Assembly: GCA_035995025.1 (NCBI GenBank)
Contig: DASYKY010000043.1
Span: 1-64,000 of the forward strand
Direction of reading: 5' to 3'
Length of the DNA: 64,000 bases
Source: Actinophytocola sp035995025
GTDB taxonomy: Bacteria > Actinomycetota > Actinomycetes > Mycobacteriales > Pseudonocardiaceae
Shown here: positions 59,734 to 64,000 of the stretch, piece by piece
How the letters are laid out: every line of letters begins with the position of its first letter
Position numbering within the stretch: the first letter of the stretch is position 1
Notes under the pieces: generated by a model
Database searches by the model: none
What the model saw: only the letters and a program-made list of their open reading frames with translations
Told to the model about the DNA's origin: nothing
Made by a program: the position numbers and the translations under genes

Positions 59734-60672
59734 TCAAGAATCCTCGCCGTTGGCCTGATCGAGCCGTCGCAGGATGACACCTTCGCGCAGCGCCCACGGG
59801 CAGATCTCGAGCTCCGGCCGGCCCAGCGCACGCATCGTCGCATGGGCCACCAGCGCGCCCGCCACCAGCTGGTGTGCGCGGCTCGGGCTGACCCCTTCCA
59901 GCTCCGCCAGGTCGGCCCGGGACATCCGCGAGATGAACGCGATGAGCTGGCGCAACCCGGCCTCGGTGAGCACCCGGCGCACCCGCGGCCCGGCCGACGA
60001 CGGCGCCGAGCCGGTCAGCCGCGACAGCGACCGGAACGTCTTCGAGGTCGCCGCGACGCGGTCCGGTTCGCCCTGTTTGGCGATCTTCTTCGCGACCACC
60101 ACCAGCTCGCCCTCGAGCCACTCGCGGGTCGCGTCGATCTCGTCGCGGCTCGGTGGATCTGCCGTGAACCGCTCCCGGGTGAGCCGGCCGGCGCCGAGCG
60201 GGTACGACCTGGCGTAGTCGGGCTCCTCGTCCACGCCCATCGCGAGCTCCAGCGAGCCACCGCCGATGTCGAGCACGAGCAGCTTGCCCGCCGACCACCC
60301 GTACCAGCGGCGCGCGGCGAGGAAGGTCAGCCGGGCCTCGTCGGTGCCGCTCAGCACCTGCAGGTCGACCCCGGTCTCGGCGTGCACCCGGTCGAGCACC
60401 TCGGCGGCGTTGTGCGCGTCGCGGACCGCGGAGGTCGCGAACGCCATCAGGTCAGCGCAGCCGAGCTTCGCGGCCGATCGCTTCGCCTGCGCCACGGTGT
60501 GGACGAGGTCGTCGGCGCCCTCCTGCGAGAGCCGCCCGTCCGTGTCGATCCGCTCGGCGAGGCGCAGGACGGTCTTCTCCGAGCTGGCCGGCATCGGGTG
60601 CGCGCCGCGATGCGCATCCACGACGAGCAGGTGGACGGTGTTGGAACCGACGTCCAAGACCCCTAGGCGCAC
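59734..60672 (-). CDS. ppx: Ppx/GppA family phosphatase (exopolyphosphatase)
   Basis: 312 residues of the ASKHA fold: GVLDVGSNTVHLLVVD (phosphate loop 1), the AFATSAVRDAHN block, GTDEARLTFLAARR, and VLDIGGGSLELAMG (loop 2). Such proteins hydrolyse polyphosphate or pppGpp; Rv0496 at this locus is the mycobacterial Ppx1. GTG start; 44 bases downstream of regX3 on the same strand, fitting a phosphate-response role. Confidence 0.92.
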   Translation of the reverse strand: MRLGVLDVGSNTVHLLVVDAHRGAHPMPASSEKTVLRLAERIDTDGRLSQEGADDLVHTVAQAKRSAAKLGCADLMAFATSAVRDAHNAAEVLDRVHAETGVDLQVLSGTDEARLTFLAARRWYGWSAGKLLVLDIGGGSLELAMGVDEEPDYARSYPLGAGRLTRERFTADPPSRDEIDATREWLEGELVVVAKKIAKQGEPDRVAATSKTFRSLSRLTGSAPSSAGPRVRRVLTEAGLRQLIAFISRMSRADLAELEGVSPSRAHQLVAGALVAHATMRALGRPELEICPWALREGVILRRLDQANGEDS

Positions 60673-60716
60673 GGGGGGCTAGGTTACCGGTAGGTCGCGA
60701 AACGGGAAGAACTTGT

Positions 60717-61403
60717 TCACGATTCGAACTTGTAGCCCAGGCCTCGCACGGTGACCAGGTGCCGCGGTGACGCCGGGTCGGGTTCGATCTTGGAGCGCAG
60801 ACGCTTCACGTGCACGTCGAGGGTCTTGGTGTCGCCGACGTAGTCCGCTCCCCACACCCGGTCGATGAGCTGGCCGCGGGTGAGCACCCGGCCGACGTTG
60901 CGCAGCAGGTACTCGAGCAGGTCGAACTCCTTGAGCGGCAAGGGGACCTCGCCGCCGTCGACGGTCACCACGTGCCGCTCGACGTCCATCCGCACCGGGC
61001 CCGCCGCGAGCGCCTGCGGCAGCAGCTCGCCGTCGCCGCTCTCGCCGCCGCGGCGCAGCACCGCGCGGACCCGCGCGATCAGCTCGCGAGCGGAGTACGG
61101 CTTTGTCACGTAGTCGTCGGCGCCGATCTCCAAGCCGACGACCTTGTCGATCTCGCTGTCCCGGGCGGTCACCATGATCACGGGGACGGTGGAGCGCTGG
61201 CGCAGTGCCTTGCACACGTCGGTGCCGCTCATCCCGGGCAGCATCAGGTCGAGCAGGACGATGTCGGCACCATTGCGGTCGAACTCCTCGAGCGCCTGCT
61301 GGCCGGTGTTCGCGACCGCGGCCGTGAACCCCTCCTTGCGCAGCAGGAACGCGAGCGGGTCGGCGAAGGACTCCTCGTCCTCGACGATGAGCACCCTGGT
61401 CAC
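60717..61403 (-). CDS. regX3: Response regulator RegX3
   Basis: 228 residues. Receiver domain with the phospho-acceptor D52 in VLLDLMLPGMSG and K in VTKPYSARELI, then an OmpR-type winged-helix output domain ending VTVRGLGYKFES. With SenX3 it controls phosphate-starvation genes in mycobacteria. GTG start overlaps the senX3 stop by four bases. Confidence 0.95.
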   Translation of the reverse strand: MTRVLIVEDEESFADPLAFLLRKEGFTAAVANTGQQALEEFDRNGADIVLLDLMLPGMSGTDVCKALRQRSTVPVIMVTARDSEIDKVVGLEIGADDYVTKPYSARELIARVRAVLRRGGESGDGELLPQALAAGPVRMDVERHVVTVDGGEVPLPLKEFDLLEYLLRNVGRVLTRGQLIDRVWGADYVGDTKTLDVHVKRLRSKIEPDPASPRHLVTVRGLGYKFES

Positions 61404-62557
61404 GGCTTTCCTCCGTTGTTGTCGCCGTTGCTTCTGACACCGTTTCCGTTGGCGTGGGCGGGAATGCGGAGCGTGAACGTGGAGCCGGTGCCCGGCCGGC
61501 TCCAGAGCTTGACCTCGCCGCCGTGGTTGGCGGCGACGTGCTTGACGATCGCGAGCCCGAGGCCGGTGCCACCGGTGGCGCGCGAGCGGGCCTTGTCGAG
61601 CCGGTAGAACCGCTCGAAGACGCGCTGCTGCTCGTCCTCGGGGATGCCGATGCCGCGGTCGGTCACGGCGATCTCGACGAACCCGCCGACCTGCCTGCGG
61701 CTGATCGAGACGGGACTGCCGGGCGGAGAGTACGCGACCGCGTTCTCCAGCAGGTTCGCGAGCGCGGTGACCAGCAGCGTGCGGTCGCCCTCGACGAGCA
61801 GGCAGCTCTCCGGGTCGGTGGCGATGTCGATGCCGGTGGACTCCTGGGCGAGCTGGGAGCGGCTCAGCGCGTCGCGCACCACGGAGTCGACCTCGACGGC
61901 GTTCAGCTCGGGCAGCCGCTCCGCGCCCTGCAGGCGCGACAGCGCGATCAGCTCGGTGACGAGCGTGCCGAGGCGGGTGGCCTCGCGGAGGATCTTGCCG
62001 GTGAACCGGCGCACCGAGGTGGGGTCGTCTGCGGAGTCGAGCACGGCCTCGGCGAGCAGGGCCATCGCGCCGACCGGGGTCTTCAGCTCGTGGCTCACGT
62101 TGGCGACGAAGTCGCGGCGGGTGGCCTCGAGGCGGACGGCCTCGGACTCGTCGGCGGCGTCCACGGCCATGAAGCCGTCGCCCAGCGGGCGGATCTCGCC
62201 GCGCACGGCCTCCGGGCCGCGGCCGAAGTGGACGCCGTGGTGGGTCGGCGAGAGGTCGATCTCGACGGGCTCGCCGGTCTCCTTGACCAGCTCGGCCGCC
62301 TTCTTCGTGTGGTCGTCCACCCGCCGGTTGCGCACCACGCCCAGCTCGACGGCGCGCGGGTTGTACTGCACGACGTCGCCGAACTCGTTGAGGATGACGA
62401 TCGCGGTGCGCGAGGACTGCATGAGGCGCTGGATGAGGATCGAGACGCTCGGCCCGGCCGGGGCCTGCGTGGCCGGCCGGCGGCGGGCCCGGCCGGCCAC
62501 GAAGCCCACGGCGAACCCGGCGAGCAGCGCCGGGACGATCCAGACCAAGTAGGCCAC
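61400..62557 (-). CDS. senX3: Sensor histidine kinase SenX3
   Basis: 385 residues. Two N-terminal hydrophobic stretches make one hairpin anchor (residues 3-22), then a PAS-like region (VILNEFGDVVQYNPRAVEL), the HisKA domain with H156 in NVSHELKTPVG and the ATPase domain (LLENAVAYSPPGSPV, DRGIGIPEDEQQRVFERFYR, GGTGLGLAIV). Kinase of the SenX3-RegX3 phosphate system. No PhoU or Pst genes are in the window. The 107 bases upstream of its ATG separate it from the aldo/keto reductase. Confidence 0.95.
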   Translation of the reverse strand: MAYLVWIVPALLAGFAVGFVAGRARRRPATQAPAGPSVSILIQRLMQSSRTAIVILNEFGDVVQYNPRAVELGVVRNRRVDDHTKKAAELVKETGEPVEIDLSPTHHGVHFGRGPEAVRGEIRPLGDGFMAVDAADESEAVRLEATRRDFVANVSHELKTPVGAMALLAEAVLDSADDPTSVRRFTGKILREATRLGTLVTELIALSRLQGAERLPELNAVEVDSVVRDALSRSQLAQESTGIDIATDPESCLLVEGDRTLLVTALANLLENAVAYSPPGSPVSISRRQVGGFVEIAVTDRGIGIPEDEQQRVFERFYRLDKARSRATGGTGLGLAIVKHVAANHGGEVKLWSRPGTGSTFTLRIPAHANGNGVRSNGDNNGGKP

Positions 62558-62664
62558 GCACGAATCGTAAGCAGGTCAGGTGCGCTACAGACCAGTCCGG
62601 CGCGGCCCGGAGTGACGGTCGCGACATCTGTCGCGAAGTTGTTCTTGCCGCCGTCAACCCCCGT

Positions 62665-63588
62665 TCACCCGATCGTGTCCAATCGGGCGAGGTCGTCGTC
62701 CGACAGCCGCAGCGCGCCCGCGGCGACGTTCTCCGCGAGGTGCGCCGGGTCGCCGGTACCCGGGATGGCCAGCACGTTCGGGCCTTTGTGGAGAGTCCAG
62801 GCGAGGCGCACCTGCGCGGAGCTGACGCCGTGCTCGCGCGCGACCTGCTCGGCGGCCTCGGCGGCGGCCCGCTCCCGCCCTCCCGGCTCGCCCCCGCCGG
62901 GCGAGCCGCTGACGCTCCCGCCTGAGGCGATGGCGAAGAACGGGACGAAGGCCACGCCGTGCCTGGCGCACAGCTCGATGAGCGAGTCGTCCTCGCGCGC
63001 GGTGGTCAGCGAGAACTTGTTCTGCACGCACACGACCGGCGCGATCGACAGCGCCTCGGTGAGGTGCCCGGCGCCGACGTTGGAGATGCCGAGGTGGCGG
63101 ATCAGGCCCTCCTCGCGTAGCTCGGCGAGCGCGCCGAACCGGTCGGCGAGCGTGCCCTCGCCGCGCTCGAGCGCCGCACCCAGGCGCAGGTTCACGACGT
63201 CGAGGTGGTCGCGGCCGAGCTGGCGCAGGTTCTCCTCGACCTGGCCGCGCAGCTGCTCGGGCCGCGCGGTCGGCAGCCACTCGCCGTCCGGTCCGCGGCC
63301 GGGCCCGACCTTCGTGGTGATCACGAGGTCGTCCGGATACGGCGCGAGCGCGGTGTTGATCAGCTCGTTGGCCGAGCGCAGCGCGGAGAAGTAGAACGCG
63401 GCGGTGTCGATGTGGTTGACGCCGAGCTCGACCGCGCGGCGCAGCACGGCGAGCACCGTGTCGCGGTCGCTCGGTGAGCCGTCGGCCCTGGCCATGATGC
63501 GCATCGCCCCGTAGCCGAGCCGGTTGACGGTGCGGTCGCCGAGCCGCCAGGTCCCCGAGGCGGCGGCGGTGATCATGTCTGTGGTCAT
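62665..63588 (-). CDS. Aldo/keto reductase
   Basis: 307 residues. Catalytic tetrad pieces: GVNHIDTAAFYF (Asp and Tyr), TTKVG (Lys), and HLGISNVGAGHL. NADP-binding C-terminal region AIPGTGDPAHLAENV. An insert rich in Gly and Ser (SGGSVSGSPGGGEPGG) at about residues 215-235 replaces a loop that is shorter in most relatives. Substrate unknown. ATG at 63588 with GTGGAG close upstream; divergent from the regulator gene at the window's end. Confidence 0.88.
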   Translation of the reverse strand: MTTDMITAAASGTWRLGDRTVNRLGYGAMRIMARADGSPSDRDTVLAVLRRAVELGVNHIDTAAFYFSALRSANELINTALAPYPDDLVITTKVGPGRGPDGEWLPTARPEQLRGQVEENLRQLGRDHLDVVNLRLGAALERGEGTLADRFGALAELREEGLIRHLGISNVGAGHLTEALSIAPVVCVQNKFSLTTAREDDSLIELCARHGVAFVPFFAIASGGSVSGSPGGGEPGGRERAAAEAAEQVAREHGVSSAQVRLAWTLHKGPNVLAIPGTGDPAHLAENVAAGALRLSDDDLARLDTIG

Positions 63589-63682
63589 GACTCCACCCTG
63601 TCGGCGGGCGGGAGGCGGCGCCAGGTCTGGCAACTTGCTGCCGATCCGCCCACGGCCCTGGCGGTGCGGGCAGACTCGGGGC

Positions 63683-64000
63683 ATGGAGACGGCCGAGGTC
63701 GCGATCGTGCACGACGAGGCGGAACTGTTCGCGCGGACCGGGCACCTGTTCGCCGCGGCCACCGAGATCTCGTGCGCGGCGCACGACCTGAGCACGTGGC
63801 AGGCGGCGCACCCGGCATCGCAGCCACCACCCGAGCACCGGCCGGGCATGAAGGTGCGCAAGCTGTACCGCCCGGGCGTGCTGCTGAACCCGTCGAGCGC
63901 GCAGCACCTCGCGGCCCTGCGCGCGGCGGGCGCCGACATCCGGATCACCCAGGACGACATCAACGAGACGATCATCCTCGACCGCCGCGTGGTCATCCTG
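63683..64000 (+). CDS. Helix-turn-helix transcriptional regulator, N-terminal part
   Basis: 106 codons are present and the frame runs off the window. The visible portion (HDEAELFARTGHLF, then MKVRKLYRPGVLLNP, ADIRITQDDINETIILDRR) resembles the sensor region of LuxR-type regulators of actinobacteria, with a TrmB/phospholipase-D-like domain before the HTH. The DNA-binding end is not in view, so the regulator call is inference. ATG with GGGG about 3-7 bases upstream. Divergent from the aldo/keto reductase. Confidence 0.6.
   Translation, partial: METAEVAIVHDEAELFARTGHLFAAATEISCAAHDLSTWQAAHPASQPPPEHRPGMKVRKLYRPGVLLNPSSAQHLAALRAAGADIRITQDDINETIILDRRVVIL

Noticed and set aside
1..64000. tRNA and rRNA genes
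   Set aside because: No T-loop or other RNA-gene hallmark was recognised in the intergenic regions by eye.

Overview
The window is very GC-rich and gene-dense, with many GTG starts and GTGA/ATGA stop-start overlaps. Its genes are actinobacterial: menaquinone synthesis, BldC and BldN developmental regulators, SenX3-RegX3, the Rex repressor, and the 33-residue ribosomal protein bS22. From memory, much of the order follows Mycobacterium tuberculosis, in two blocks: cbs, exported hydrolase and thiolase (about Rv1077-Rv1074c), then menJ, menG, mgtA, menD, menB, menE, menA, the cytochrome c maturation genes, hemL, hemB, hemD, hemC, hemA, and on to bS22, proC, ppx, regX3 and senX3 (about Rv0561c down to Rv0490). 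The developmental genes and the phenylacetate cluster suggest a filamentous actinomycete, most likely Pseudonocardiaceae such as Amycolatopsis. The genus is inference.

Layout. 1-563: a C-terminal gene fragment, then two tandem 31-residue membrane peptides that share a leader. 0.6-4.3 kb: cystathionine beta-synthase, an SGNH hydrolase and a thiolase. 4.3-8.8 kb: gene debris, then menJ, menG and the mannosyltransferase mgtA. 8.8-12.6 kb: paaABCDE (phenylacetyl-CoA epoxidase). 12.6-17 kb: a membrane protein, a secreted M6 protease and a wrecked M1 aminopeptidase. 17-24.3 kb: menD, menB, menE and menA, interleaved with an arylamine N-acetyltransferase and two proteins of unknown role. 24.3-29.2 kb: a cysteine desulfhydrase-like enzyme, an Lrp regulator, bldC, a MinD-like ATPase and a Pro/Ala-rich membrane protein. 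29.3-43.4 kb: a long minus-strand array joining haem synthesis (rex-hemA-hemC-hemD-hemB, hemL) to cytochrome c maturation (resA-ccdA-resB-ccsB). 43.5-51 kb: a sulfite-oxidase-like enzyme, a glutaredoxin, an acyl-CoA ligase, bldN with a putative anti-sigma partner, a HAD hydrolase and a serine hydrolase. 51-64 kb: phospholipid and proline metabolism, bS22, Ppx/GppA, the SenX3-RegX3 pair, an aldo/keto reductase and the start of a regulator gene.

The unifying theme is respiration: menaquinone, haem and cytochrome c are made from neighbouring operons, and Rex-type (NADH-sensing) operators can be seen upstream of both rex-hemA and menJ. The most unusual features are non-coding or very small: the tandem peptides with a fixed-distance inverted repeat, a dispersed element of about 110 bp present three times with identical internal spacing, and short repeats placed exactly at stop codons inside operons. 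No tRNA, rRNA, CRISPR array or complete insertion sequence was recognised.
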